A stretch of DNA of 64,000 bases from Chryseobacterium culicis (GTDB taxonomy: Bacteria; Bacteroidota; Bacteroidia; Flavobacteriales; Weeksellaceae). Positions 41,878 to 49,933 of this stretch are shown one piece after another. Location: the NCBI RefSeq assembly GCF_002979755.1, contig NZ_PCPP01000005.1, forward strand, positions 1-64,000, in the 5' to 3' direction. The position numbers were made by a program, and so were the translations under genes. Each line of letters opens with the position of its first letter. Within the stretch, counting starts at the first letter, position 1. Under the pieces are notes generated by a model. The model did not search any database. It was not told the origin of the DNA and worked only from the letters and a program-made list of their open reading frames with translations.

Positions 41878-43101
41878 ATGTATTCAATTATAGATATAGA
41901 AAGTAATGGTGCAGGTTATAGAAATGAATGCATTATAGATATCGCCATATACAGATATGATGGTCAGAAAATTATTGATCAGTTTATATCTCTGGTAAAT
42001 CCTGAAGGTGATATTACTCCTTTTGTACAGAAGTTGACCAGTATTACCCCGAAAATGGTCAAAACTGCCCCGAAATTTCATGAAATTGCCAAAAGAGTTA
42101 TCGAAATAACTCAAAATACAACGTTGGTAGGTCATAATATTGATTTTGATTACAGAATGCTTCGTCAGTCATTCAAAAGGCTTGGCTATGATTTTAAAAT
42201 CAATACGTTAGATACAATTCCATTGGCGAAGAAACTGATTCCTGATGAGGTAAGTTATTCGTTGGGAAAATTGGTGAAGTCTTTGGGAATTCCTTTGACA
42301 AACCACCACAGGGCAGAAGGTGATGCCAGAGCTACGTTAGAGCTTTTTAAGCTTCTGATTTCGAAGGATACCGAAAATGAGATCATTCAGAAACAGCATG
42401 ATGAGTCCAACGCAAAAACCTATATCAATAAGATCAAAGAACTTACCCAGGATCTTCCTAATGATAAAGGGTTTGTCTATTTTCAGGATGAATCCGGGCG
42501 GATTATGTTCTCGGATTATGTTCAGGATATCAATAAGTTTTCCAAAAAAGTCTTCAATTCCAAATCAAAAAAATGGGAACAGATCCAGAAAGAGGTGGAG
42601 CAGATTAATTTTGAGCTTACCGGAACAGACACTATTGCCAAGCTGATTCTGAATTCTAAGAATATTAAAAAGAAAGAAGTTCTGCCTTTCGGACTCTATT
42701 TCAGGAATAATAAATATATAGTTGAAAAAAATACACTCAATAAAACTGAAAAACCAGTCTTGAAATTCAGATCATTTACTCAGGGATCCAAAGCGGTTCA
42801 GTTTATCGGTTCTCAGGAAGAATTTAAAGATTTTTCTGCCTTGAAACAGAAAATTGAATTCAGAAAAAGAAATGAACTTTGGCTGGGACAAGGAAGGAAA
42901 TTGGGTGAAAAATTATTTTTAATCATAGAAAACGGAAAAGTAGTTTCCTTTGGTTTTTATGAACTTTTTACACAAATTCAAACCTTAAGTAAGCTTACTA
43001 AGTTAAAAATTGACCTTCCATTATCCTCCACGGATTTGAATAATGAATTGCAGCTGGCACTGCTTCGAAGCGATTTTGAAACACTTCCGTTGCCGAAATA
43101 A
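41878..43101 (+). CDS. DnaQ-type 3'-5' exonuclease with C-terminal UvrC-like region
   Basis: A 407-residue protein. Residues 1-165 are a DEDDh exonuclease: D6-x-E8 in IIDIESNGAG, a middle VGHNIDFDYRMLR (Exo II Asp) and HHRAEGDARATLELF (Exo III His/Asp). Residues from about 195 read KGFVYFQDESGRIMFSDYV, which lines up with the PGVYYFLDEKGKVIYVGKS-type start of GIY-YIG domains but lacks the second Tyr-Val-Gly strand, so the nuclease is probably dead. DnaQ-GIY-YIG fusions exist in other bacteria. The role in repair is inferred; it is not the replicative epsilon subunit by context. Confidence 0.8.
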   Translation: MYSIIDIESNGAGYRNECIIDIAIYRYDGQKIIDQFISLVNPEGDITPFVQKLTSITPKMVKTAPKFHEIAKRVIEITQNTTLVGHNIDFDYRMLRQSFKRLGYDFKINTLDTIPLAKKLIPDEVSYSLGKLVKSLGIPLTNHHRAEGDARATLELFKLLISKDTENEIIQKQHDESNAKTYINKIKELTQDLPNDKGFVYFQDESGRIMFSDYVQDINKFSKKVFNSKSKKWEQIQKEVEQINFELTGTDTIAKLILNSKNIKKKEVLPFGLYFRNNKYIVEKNTLNKTEKPVLKFRSFTQGSKAVQFIGSQEEFKDFSALKQKIEFRKRNELWLGQGRKLGEKLFLIIENGKVVSFGFYELFTQIQTLSKLTKLKIDLPLSSTDLNNELQLALLRSDFETLPLPK

Positions 43102-43182
43102 CAGAGAAATTTACACTTTATAAACTTTTGTTAACAAGAAGGTGCTTTTCAAATCAATTTTCGTAAAATAAAAAATAAATAG

Positions 43183-43190
43183 TATTTTTG
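43183..43190 (+). promoter_or_regulatory. -7 promoter element of the lysA leader
   Basis: TATTTTTG fits TAnnTTTG. It lies 19 nt before the leader-peptide ATG and 174 nt before the lysA ATG, so the leader is transcribed from here. Confidence 0.6.
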
Positions 43191-43209
43191 CAAAAAATAA
43201 ATAGTAGCA

Positions 43210-43281
43210 ATGCAAAATTTTAAACAAATTAAAACTGGAAAAAAGGGAGCTGTAAGGTTCTCTAAGGTTTGGAATATTTAA
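43210..43281 (+). CDS. Candidate Lys-rich leader peptide of lysA
   Basis: A 23-codon frame, MQNFKQIKTGKKG then AVRFSKVWNI, with five Lys codons (5, 8, 11, 12, 19) including a tandem pair. It sits between a good promoter element and an intrinsic terminator that precedes lysA, the last-step lysine gene. Its stop codon overlaps a segment able to pair with the terminator's left arm. Taken together this is the layout of a ribosome-mediated attenuator sensing charged tRNA-Lys. Lys is common in short peptides of this AT-rich genome, so the enrichment alone proves little. Confidence 0.55.
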   Translation: MQNFKQIKTGKKGAVRFSKVWNI

Positions 43282-43348
43282 AAGAGTTGTCTTGCATAAA
43301 AAATAATCAATGCGGCAGACTCTTTTTTGAAAGAATCTGCCTTTTTTT
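43280..43348 (+). promoter_or_regulatory. Candidate lysA attenuator (antiterminator/terminator)
   Basis: Terminator: GGCAGA (43314-43319) with TCTGCC (43336-43341), one C.A mismatch, then TCTTT (43321-43325) with AAAGA (43330-43334), loop TTTG, T run 43342-43348. Alternative: AAAAGAGT (43280-43287), overlapping the leader stop, pairs perfectly with ACTCTTTT (43319-43326) inside the terminator's left arm. The two folds exclude each other. Confidence 0.6.
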
Positions 43349-43364
43349 ATGTTAAAATGAAATT

Positions 43365-44567
43365 ATGAATTCAAAAGAATTATTAAAGATTGCCACTGAG
43401 TTTGGCACCCCGGTGTATGTTTATGATGCTGAGTCCATCAAAGTTCAATACGAAAAACTTACATCTTCTTTCTTAAAACATACGAAGTTTTTCTATGCAG
43501 CAAAGGCTTTGACAAACATCAATATTCTTAAGTATGTCAAGAACCTGGGCGCTTCTTTGGATTGTGTATCGATTAACGAAGTTAAACTTGGATTAAAGGC
43601 AGGATTTTCGAAAGAAAAGATTTTGTTTACTCCCAATTGTGTTGACTTGGCTGAAATTGAGGAAGCAATGACTTTTGGAGTTCATATAAACATTGATAAC
43701 ATTTCTATTCTTGAGCAATTCGGGAATAAGTACGGAAATACCTATCCTATTTTAGTAAGAATCAACCCGCATATTTTTGCCGGAGGTAACTATAAAATTT
43801 CAACAGGACATATCGACAGTAAGTTCGGTATTTCCATTCACCAGGTTCGTCACATTGAAAGAGTGATGAAAAGTACAAATCTGAATGTTGAAGGACTTCA
43901 CATGCATACAGGAAGCGAGATCAAAGATCCGGATGTATTTCTACAGGCATTGGAAATCATGCTGGAGCTTTCTGAGCACTTCCCGAACCTGAAATATCTG
44001 GATATGGGAAGCGGCTTCAAAATCCCTTACCAGGACAGTGAAGAAGAAACTGATGTGAGAACATTAGGTAAAAAAGTAGAAAAAGTAATTTCTGAGTTTT
44101 CAAAATCTACCGGGAAAAAATTCGAATTATGGTTTGAACCCGGAAAATTCTTAGTAGGAAAAAGCGGATATTTATTGGTTAAAGCTAATGTGATTAAGCA
44201 AACAACAGCTACTGTTTTCGTGGGAGTAAACTCAGGATTCAACCACCTGATCCGTCCGATGTTCTACGATTCTTACCATATGATTGAAAATTTATCCAAT
44301 CCAAAAGGAGCGGAAAGAATTTATACTGTAGTAGGAAATATCTGCGAAACAGATACTTTTGCATGGGACAGAAAACTCAATGAAGTGAGAGAAGGAGATA
44401 TTCTTGCTTTCCACAATGCGGGAGCTTATGGTTTTGAAATGAGTTCAAATTTCAATTCAAGATTAAAGCCTGCTGAAGTACTGTTCTTAGACGGAAAAGC
44501 ACACCTTATCCGTAAGAGAGACGAATTTGAAGATCTGTTGAGAAATCAGATCGAAGTAGTGATGTAA
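43365..44567 (+). CDS. lysA: Diaminopimelate decarboxylase
   Basis: A 400-residue fold-type III PLP enzyme that makes L-lysine from meso-diaminopimelate. The PLP Lys is in FFYAAKALTN (near residue 47). HTGSEI holds the cofactor-stacking His. The glycine loop is LDMGSGFKIPY, and the substrate-binding CETDTFAWDR carries the active-site Cys from the partner subunit. Length is typical. Preceded by a leader ORF and terminator suggesting attenuation; no other lysine genes are adjacent. Followed by a terminator. Confidence 0.95.
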   Translation: MNSKELLKIATEFGTPVYVYDAESIKVQYEKLTSSFLKHTKFFYAAKALTNINILKYVKNLGASLDCVSINEVKLGLKAGFSKEKILFTPNCVDLAEIEEAMTFGVHINIDNISILEQFGNKYGNTYPILVRINPHIFAGGNYKISTGHIDSKFGISIHQVRHIERVMKSTNLNVEGLHMHTGSEIKDPDVFLQALEIMLELSEHFPNLKYLDMGSGFKIPYQDSEEETDVRTLGKKVEKVISEFSKSTGKKFELWFEPGKFLVGKSGYLLVKANVIKQTTATVFVGVNSGFNHLIRPMFYDSYHMIENLSNPKGAERIYTVVGNICETDTFAWDRKLNEVREGDILAFHNAGAYGFEMSSNFNSRLKPAEVLFLDGKAHLIRKRDEFEDLLRNQIEVVM

Positions 44568-44585
44568 ATCCGAAACATATGATAT

Positions 44586-44620
44586 AAACAGCCGCCTTTT
44601 TTGGGTGGCTGTTTTGTTTT
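44586..44620 (+). terminator. Intrinsic terminator of lysA
   Basis: Stem AAACAGCC-G-CC (44586-44596) with GG-T-GGCTGTTT around 44604-44614, T-rich loop and tail. Confidence 0.8.
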
Positions 44621-44706
44621 AAAGTAAACATCCAATCTGTAAGGTTTTATCATAAATTCACAAAGTTTTAACAGGGTAATAACGGGAAAATTTCAATTTA
44701 ATTAGC

Positions 44707-44714
44707 TAAATTTG
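44707..44714 (+). promoter_or_regulatory. -7 promoter element for poxB
   Basis: TAAATTTG fits TAnnTTTG, 75 nt upstream of the chosen ATG. It also overlaps the in-frame TTG at 44712, arguing against the longer frame. Confidence 0.5.
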
Positions 44715-44789
44715 ATAGAGATAGGATGGGAATTATTTTTCTCAATTACTATTTTTCACCCAAAAAACAACCACCAAAATAAAGTAATT

Positions 44790-46523
44790 ATGGCAAAAAA
44801 CATCGCTGAGCAGATTGTTGAAATGCTCGAAAATGCCAATGTGAAAAGAATTTATGCAGTAACCGGTGATAGTCTCAATCATCTGAATATTGCTGTTAAA
44901 AAAAGCAGTATCAAATGGATTCATGTAAGACACGAAGAAGTAGGAGCGTATGCCGCGGCGGCAGAAGCAGAGCTTGATGGGCTGGCCGTATGCGCCGGAA
45001 GTTGTGGTCCTGGGCATGTTCACCTGATTAATGGAGTTTACGAAGCACATCGCTCTCATGTTCCAATGTTGGTGATTGCTTCCACAATTCCCAGTGATGA
45101 AATGGGAATGGATTACTTTCAGGAAACCAATACCATAAAACTTTTTGATGACTGCAGCTACTACAATCAGATGATTACCCGTCCGGAGCAGGTGCAGAGA
45201 ACCGTTCAAACAGCTATTCAACATGCGATTTCCAAAAAAGGAGTTGCTGTGATAGGTCTTCCGGGAGATGTTTCCGAACTGGATGCTGAAGAAGGATCTA
45301 CTTCCACTCAAATCTTTAAAACCAATCCTGTAATAAGGCCTTCGGATACTGAGTTAAAAAGCTTATCAACACTCATAAACAATAGTAAAAAAGTAACGGT
45401 ATATTGTGGAATAGGTGCTGCAGAAGCCCGTGATGAGGTAATCGCTTTATCCAACCTGTTAAAAGCCCCTGTAGGATATTCATTTCGTGGGAAAATGGCC
45501 ATCCAGCCGAATAATCCTAATGAAGTGGGACTTACGGGATTATTAGGATTTCCTTCAGCGTATCACGCCATGCATGAAGCAGACCTCGTGATTCTTTTGG
45601 GAACGGATTTTCCGTATCAAAAATTCATGCCTGTAAAAAATAAAATAGTGCAGATTGATGAAAGTCCTGAAAGATTAGGAAGAAGGGCAAAGCTGGAGCT
45701 GGGGCTTGCAGGAGATGTTAAAGAAACAATTAAAGCATTGCTGCCATTACTGCAAGAAAAGACAGATGTTCATTTTCTGAATGAGCAGCTGGCATTTTAC
45801 GATAAAGTAAAAGAAAACCAATTGGAGTATGTGAAAGATTTTGGGAAAGAGAATGCTATTCAGCCGGAATATGTGGCACATACTCTAGACAAACTTGCTA
45901 AGCATGATGCTATTTTTACGGTAGATACCGGAATGTGCTGTGTTTGGGGAGCCAGATTTATTACCGGAACAGGAGAAAGGAAAATGCTGGGATCATTTAA
46001 TCACGGATCAATGGCGAATGCAATGCCTATGGCAATTGGTGCTGCCCTGGCTCATCCTGAAAAGCAGGTTATTGCTATGTGTGGAGATGGAGGGTTATCC
46101 ATGTTACTAGGAGATATGGCGACTATTTTTCAATATAAATTGCCGGTAAAACTGATTGTATTCAACAACAGAACCTTGGGAATGGTAAAGCTGGAAATGG
46201 AAGTGGGAGGAATGCCCGATAATGAAACAGACATGATTAATCCGGATTTCGCGATGGTAGCCCATGCGATGGGGTATCCCGGAAAAAATGTACACCTGCC
46301 GGAAGATGTGGAAAGTGCTATTAAAGAATGTCTGGATCACAACGGTCCTTATCTTTTGAATATTTTTACCAATCCTAATGCGTTGGCTCTTCCTCCTAAA
46401 ATTGAGTTTGACCAGATTATGGGAATGACCAAGTCTATGGCTCAGCTAATGCTTGGCGGTAAAATGGATGAGGTTTTTGAAACGGTGAAAAGCAATTATA
46501 AACACATTAAAGGTCTGCTGTAA
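44790..46523 (+). CDS. poxB: Pyruvate dehydrogenase (quinone), PoxB-like
   Basis: A 577-residue ThDP/FAD enzyme that oxidatively decarboxylates pyruvate to acetate and passes electrons to a quinone (menaquinone would be expected here). The sequence follows E. coli PoxB closely: GVTGDSLN-like AVTGDSLNHL, RHEEVGAYAA with the activating Glu, AGSCGPGHVHLINGVYE, GLTGLLGFPSAYHAMHEADL, and the ThDP motif MCGDGGLSMLLGD ... FNNRTLGM. The C-terminal ~25 residues correspond to the membrane-binding tail. Similarity to acetolactate synthase is general; the SCGPGHVHLINGV block favours PoxB. The ATG after the upstream low-similarity stretch is chosen. Confidence 0.9.
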   Translation: MAKNIAEQIVEMLENANVKRIYAVTGDSLNHLNIAVKKSSIKWIHVRHEEVGAYAAAAEAELDGLAVCAGSCGPGHVHLINGVYEAHRSHVPMLVIASTIPSDEMGMDYFQETNTIKLFDDCSYYNQMITRPEQVQRTVQTAIQHAISKKGVAVIGLPGDVSELDAEEGSTSTQIFKTNPVIRPSDTELKSLSTLINNSKKVTVYCGIGAAEARDEVIALSNLLKAPVGYSFRGKMAIQPNNPNEVGLTGLLGFPSAYHAMHEADLVILLGTDFPYQKFMPVKNKIVQIDESPERLGRRAKLELGLAGDVKETIKALLPLLQEKTDVHFLNEQLAFYDKVKENQLEYVKDFGKENAIQPEYVAHTLDKLAKHDAIFTVDTGMCCVWGARFITGTGERKMLGSFNHGSMANAMPMAIGAALAHPEKQVIAMCGDGGLSMLLGDMATIFQYKLPVKLIVFNNRTLGMVKLEMEVGGMPDNETDMINPDFAMVAHAMGYPGKNVHLPEDVESAIKECLDHNGPYLLNIFTNPNALALPPKIEFDQIMGMTKSMAQLMLGGKMDEVFETVKSNYKHIKGLL

Positions 46524-46575
46524 AATTATAGGGTGATCATTTCAAATATATCCTGAACCTGCAGTGTTCATGTTT

Positions 46576-46611
46576 AAAAACTTCATACTTTGTGTGAAGT
46601 TTTTCTTTTTT
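46576..46611 (+). terminator. Intrinsic terminator of poxB
   Basis: Perfect 10-bp stem (46576-46585 with 46595-46604) followed by a T-rich run. Confidence 0.8.
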
Positions 46612-46629
46612 ACCAATAGACTAAATATT

Positions 46630-46637
46630 TACCTTTG
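46630..46637 (+). promoter_or_regulatory. -7 promoter element of the 46660 gene
   Basis: TACCTTTG fits TAnnTTTG, 22 nt before the ATG at 46660. It makes the in-frame upstream ATG at 46564 unlikely. Confidence 0.55.
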
Positions 46638-46659
46638 TTTATTATTAGGAAACAAAATT

Positions 46660-47142
46660 ATGAGAACGGTACTTTTATTTTTGGCTTTATGTGCAGCGAA
46701 TTTTTCATTGGCACAGGATCAGGAAGAACGTGATGATTCTTTTATCAGGGAAAGCAATAAAAATCTTTTAAAAATAGATATTAAAGAACCCTTTATGCAG
46801 GTTGCTATAAAATGTAATGATTTTAAACCCGCAGCTTATGAAGGAGGTGTTGCAGCCTATAAAGATGTTCTGAACAAATATATGTATGCCTATCTGAATT
46901 CTGACTTCTATGCTTTAACCGGAGATTTTACATTTACCTTAGTCCTTGATGACAAAGGAAAAGTAGTGGATGTGAAAGGGATGCCTAAAGTTCAGAACAG
47001 TGAAGTTTTTTTTGACGATATGCAGTATGTGGTGAGACGAATTAAAAAGAACTGGACTCCGGCGTCTTGTAACGGACAGCCTGTGGCTTCACAGATTAAA
47101 GTTAAAATGAACTTCTCTTCTATTTCAGCAGATATTGATTAA
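46660..47142 (+). CDS. Secreted protein with one TonB-C-like domain
   Basis: A 160-residue protein with a signal peptide (MRTVLLFLALCAANFSLAQ) and one domain resembling the TonB C-terminal fold. The domain runs from YEGGVAAYKDVL through GDFTFTLVLDDKGKVVDVKG to a final RIKKNWTPASCNGQPVASQIKVKMNF. It has no N-terminal transmembrane anchor or Pro-rich spacer, so it cannot act as a normal TonB. Function unknown. 17 nt upstream of a two-domain relative, likely one message. Confidence 0.75.
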   Translation: MRTVLLFLALCAANFSLAQDQEERDDSFIRESNKNLLKIDIKEPFMQVAIKCNDFKPAAYEGGVAAYKDVLNKYMYAYLNSDFYALTGDFTFTLVLDDKGKVVDVKGMPKVQNSEVFFDDMQYVVRRIKKNWTPASCNGQPVASQIKVKMNFSSISADID

Positions 47143-47159
47143 ATAATTTAAACACAAAA

Positions 47160-47885
47160 ATGAAAAAGACTTTTATTATTTTTTTTCTGGCTTTTGTCTC
47201 TCTGTATAAAGCTCAAATACTTGATGAATACCCGGAGAAGCAAAGCTTTTATGAAGGTGGAATGGTTAATTTTTACAAAGATGTTCATGAATTTCTTATC
47301 AATAGTAAATTGAAAGAATGTGATGGTAAAGAAATTTATCAGCCTAGAATTATCATCACCGATAAATCTGAAGTTAAATTTATTAAAGACCAGGATACGG
47401 CTAATATTGCAAGGAACAAATGTGCATATGATCTTTCCAGAGAAGTTCTTAAGAATCTTAAAAAATGGAAACCTGCTGAAGTAAAAGGCTGGAAAATTGG
47501 AGCCATTACTGAATTTATTTTATATCCAAAAGATGTGATGAGTAATTATCAACCGGGTTATGATGCCAATAAATTTGTAGCACATACCAAATACCCGGAA
47601 GGATCAAAAGCTTTTCATACATTATTTCATGATAATTTTATGATGATTTTTGAAGATTATCAACTTAACGGAAAGGTAAATCTGGAATTTTATATCAGTA
47701 AAGACGGGCATATTATTAATCCTAGAATTTATCCTGAGATTTATAATCAGAATTTTAATAATGATTTTATGCGGACTCTTGCAAGGATGAAAAAGATCTG
47801 GATACCAGCTTTCTATAAAGATATTCCTATCGTTGAGAGGATTTCATTTCCGGTACAGTTTTCAGTAACATTTACTGAAAGATAA
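47160..47885 (+). CDS. Secreted protein with two tandem TonB-C-like domains
   Basis: A 241-residue protein with a short signal peptide (MKKTFIIFFLAFVSLYKAQ). Two related domains follow. The first starts at FYEGGMVNFYKDV and ends KNLKKWKPAEVKGWKIGAI; the second starts KYPEGSKAFHTLF and contains NGKVNLEFYISKDGHI and MKKIWIPAFYKDIPIVERI. Both match the 'Y-x-GG, strand, K-x-W-x-PA' pattern of TonB-C domains. No membrane anchor. Function unknown; probably paired with the gene upstream. Confidence 0.75.
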   Translation: MKKTFIIFFLAFVSLYKAQILDEYPEKQSFYEGGMVNFYKDVHEFLINSKLKECDGKEIYQPRIIITDKSEVKFIKDQDTANIARNKCAYDLSREVLKNLKKWKPAEVKGWKIGAITEFILYPKDVMSNYQPGYDANKFVAHTKYPEGSKAFHTLFHDNFMMIFEDYQLNGKVNLEFYISKDGHIINPRIYPEIYNQNFNNDFMRTLARMKKIWIPAFYKDIPIVERISFPVQFSVTFTER

Positions 47886-47911
47886 TCCTGACATTCTGTC
47901 ACAATATTTTG

Positions 47912-47919
47912 TATCTTTG
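47912..47919 (+). promoter_or_regulatory. -7 promoter element for miaB
   Basis: TATCTTTG fits TAnnTTTG, 22 nt before the ATG at 47942. Confidence 0.5.
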
Positions 47920-47941
47920 CAAACTTATTTGTTCGTAATTG

Positions 47942-49405
47942 ATGATTGCGAAACTTAAATTGATTATCGTGCAGGAAAAATATATAGACGAAACAAAACA
48001 GGGCGAAGCTTTTGCTATTGCAGAAAGACCTGAGAATTCTAAAAAACTGTTTTTAGAAAGCTATGGTTGTCAGATGAATTTCTCTGACTCTGAGATTGTT
48101 GCATCCATTCTTAATGAACAGGGGTATAATACAACAATGAAGGTAGAAGAAGCCGACCTGATTCTTTTAAATACCTGTTCCATCCGTGAAAAAGCGGAAC
48201 AGACTGTAAGAATGCGTCTTTCTCAGTTCAAAAACCTCAAAAAAGAAAGACCGAATATGACGGTAGGTGTTTTGGGATGTATGGCTGAAAGATTGAAAAC
48301 CAAATTCTTAGAAGAAGAACAATTGGTTGATCTTGTTGTAGGACCAGATGCCTATAGAGATTTACCAAATCTTTTAAAAGAGACTGATGATGGAAGAGAT
48401 GCAATTAATGTTATCCTTTCCAAAGAAGAAACGTATGCAGATATCAATCCCGTTCGTTTAGGAGGAAACGGTGTTACCGCTTTTGTTACCATTACCAGAG
48501 GTTGTGATAACATGTGTACATTCTGTGTAGTTCCTTTTACCAGAGGAAGAGAAAGAAGCCGTGATCCTCACTCCATTATAGAAGAATGTAAAGATCTTGC
48601 CAACAACGGATATAAAGAAATTACCCTTTTAGGACAAAACGTAGACTCTTACCTTTGGTATGGAGGAGGTCCTAAAAAAGATTTTGCCAAAGCATCTGAA
48701 ATGCAGAAAGCAACAGCCGTAAACTTTGCTCAGCTTCTTGATTTGGTTGCTAAAGCTGTTCCGGAAATGAGAATCAGATTCTCTACTTCAAATCCGCAGG
48801 ATATGAGTCTGGATGTATTCAGAATGATGGCAAAACACGACAATATCTGTAAATATGTACACCTTCCTGTACAAAGCGGAAGCAATAACATGCTTGAAGC
48901 AATGAACAGACAGCATACCCGTGAAGAATATCTTGATCTGATTAAAAAAGCGAAAGAAATTGTTCCTGATGTATCCTTTTCTCAGGATATGATCATTGGA
49001 TTCTGTAATGAAACAGAAGAAGATCACCAGGATACTTTAAGCCTGATGAGAGAAGTAGAATATGACTATGGTTATATGTTTGCATACTCAGAAAGACCTG
49101 GAACTCCGGCTCACAAGAAAATGGAAGACAATATTCCTGCTGATGTGAAACAGAGACGTCTTGCTGAGGTTATTGCACTTCAGGGTGAACTTTCAAAACA
49201 AAGAATGAAATCTTATGTGGGAAGAATACACCAGATTCTGATTGAAGGAATTTCCAAAAAGAACAAAAATCAATGGAAAGGAAGAAACTCTCAGAATGCA
49301 GTATGTGTATTCGATCAGCTTGAAGGACAGAAAATAGGTGACATTGTGGATGTTTTTGTATATGACAACACACAAGGCACACTTTTAGGGAGAACAGCGG
49401 AATAA
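47942..49405 (+). CDS. miaB: tRNA-2-methylthio-N6-dimethylallyladenosine synthase
   Basis: A 487-residue radical-SAM methylthiotransferase that adds the 2-methylthio group to i6A37 of tRNA. Domains in order: UPF0004 with its three Cys (ESYGCQMN, LNTCSIRE, VLGCMAER), radical-SAM motif RGCDNMCTFCVVPFTRG, and a C-terminal TRAM domain ending near LLGRTAE. The ATG at 47942 is taken; a GTG at 47969 (before QEKYIDETKQGEAF) is a good alternative because conservation begins there. It supplies the substrate of MiaE, encoded at 21401. Confidence 0.96.
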   Translation: MIAKLKLIIVQEKYIDETKQGEAFAIAERPENSKKLFLESYGCQMNFSDSEIVASILNEQGYNTTMKVEEADLILLNTCSIREKAEQTVRMRLSQFKNLKKERPNMTVGVLGCMAERLKTKFLEEEQLVDLVVGPDAYRDLPNLLKETDDGRDAINVILSKEETYADINPVRLGGNGVTAFVTITRGCDNMCTFCVVPFTRGRERSRDPHSIIEECKDLANNGYKEITLLGQNVDSYLWYGGGPKKDFAKASEMQKATAVNFAQLLDLVAKAVPEMRIRFSTSNPQDMSLDVFRMMAKHDNICKYVHLPVQSGSNNMLEAMNRQHTREEYLDLIKKAKEIVPDVSFSQDMIIGFCNETEEDHQDTLSLMREVEYDYGYMFAYSERPGTPAHKKMEDNIPADVKQRRLAEVIALQGELSKQRMKSYVGRIHQILIEGISKKNKNQWKGRNSQNAVCVFDQLEGQKIGDIVDVFVYDNTQGTLLGRTAE

Positions 49406-49414
49406 AATTAAGTT

Positions 49415-49933
49415 TTGATCAAAGCGGCTTACCTTTTCACAATGCTTTCCTTTGGTTGGGTATCCTGCCAGACAGAAAAAAATGTGAAAAAATATCCCGG
49501 TACCGTAGGAGATGTCGAGTTTGATCATCAACTGGATGATCCTGATTTTAAAAAATGTGGTTCTGAAAAATGGGGACATTTTAGCTTTCAGTACTATCAG
49601 GGAACAAAAGAATTTAGCTACAAAGGAGAAAAGATAGCGATTGCTGAAAAACTTAAAAAAGAAAATATATATTCTGAAAAGAAGGTCAACGGCTATATAA
49701 CCGTGAGATTTTTAGTAAATTGTGAAGGAAAGACAGGACGGTTCAGGTTACAGCATATGAGCCCGGATCTGAAAGATTCTGTATTGGATGAAGAATTGGA
49801 AAAGAAGGTACTGCAGTTTACAAAATCACTCGATGGCTGGATGCCGAAAGAGATAAAAGGTTTAAAAGTAGATTACTATCAGTATTTAACCTATAAAATT
49901 GAAAATGGAAAAGTTTCAGAGGTATTACCTTAG
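49415..49933 (+). CDS. Lipoprotein with TonB-C-like domain (TTG start)
   Basis: A 172-residue protein read from a TTG. Only that start gives a full lipoprotein signal (MIKAAYLFTMLSFGWVSC); the first ATG (49442) would leave a stub of nine residues before the lipobox Cys. The mature part contains VNGYITVRFLVNCEGKTG and a distal GWMPKEIKGLKVDYYQYLTYKI, resembling a diverged TonB-C domain like those at 46660 and 47160. Function unknown. It begins 9 nt after miaB and overlaps the next gene. Confidence 0.72.
   Translation: MIKAAYLFTMLSFGWVSCQTEKNVKKYPGTVGDVEFDHQLDDPDFKKCGSEKWGHFSFQYYQGTKEFSYKGEKIAIAEKLKKENIYSEKKVNGYITVRFLVNCEGKTGRFRLQHMSPDLKDSVLDEELEKKVLQFTKSLDGWMPKEIKGLKVDYYQYLTYKIENGKVSEVLP

Noticed and set aside
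44712..44789. Upstream extension of poxB
   Set aside because: The 26 extra codons start within a promoter element and do not match the family.
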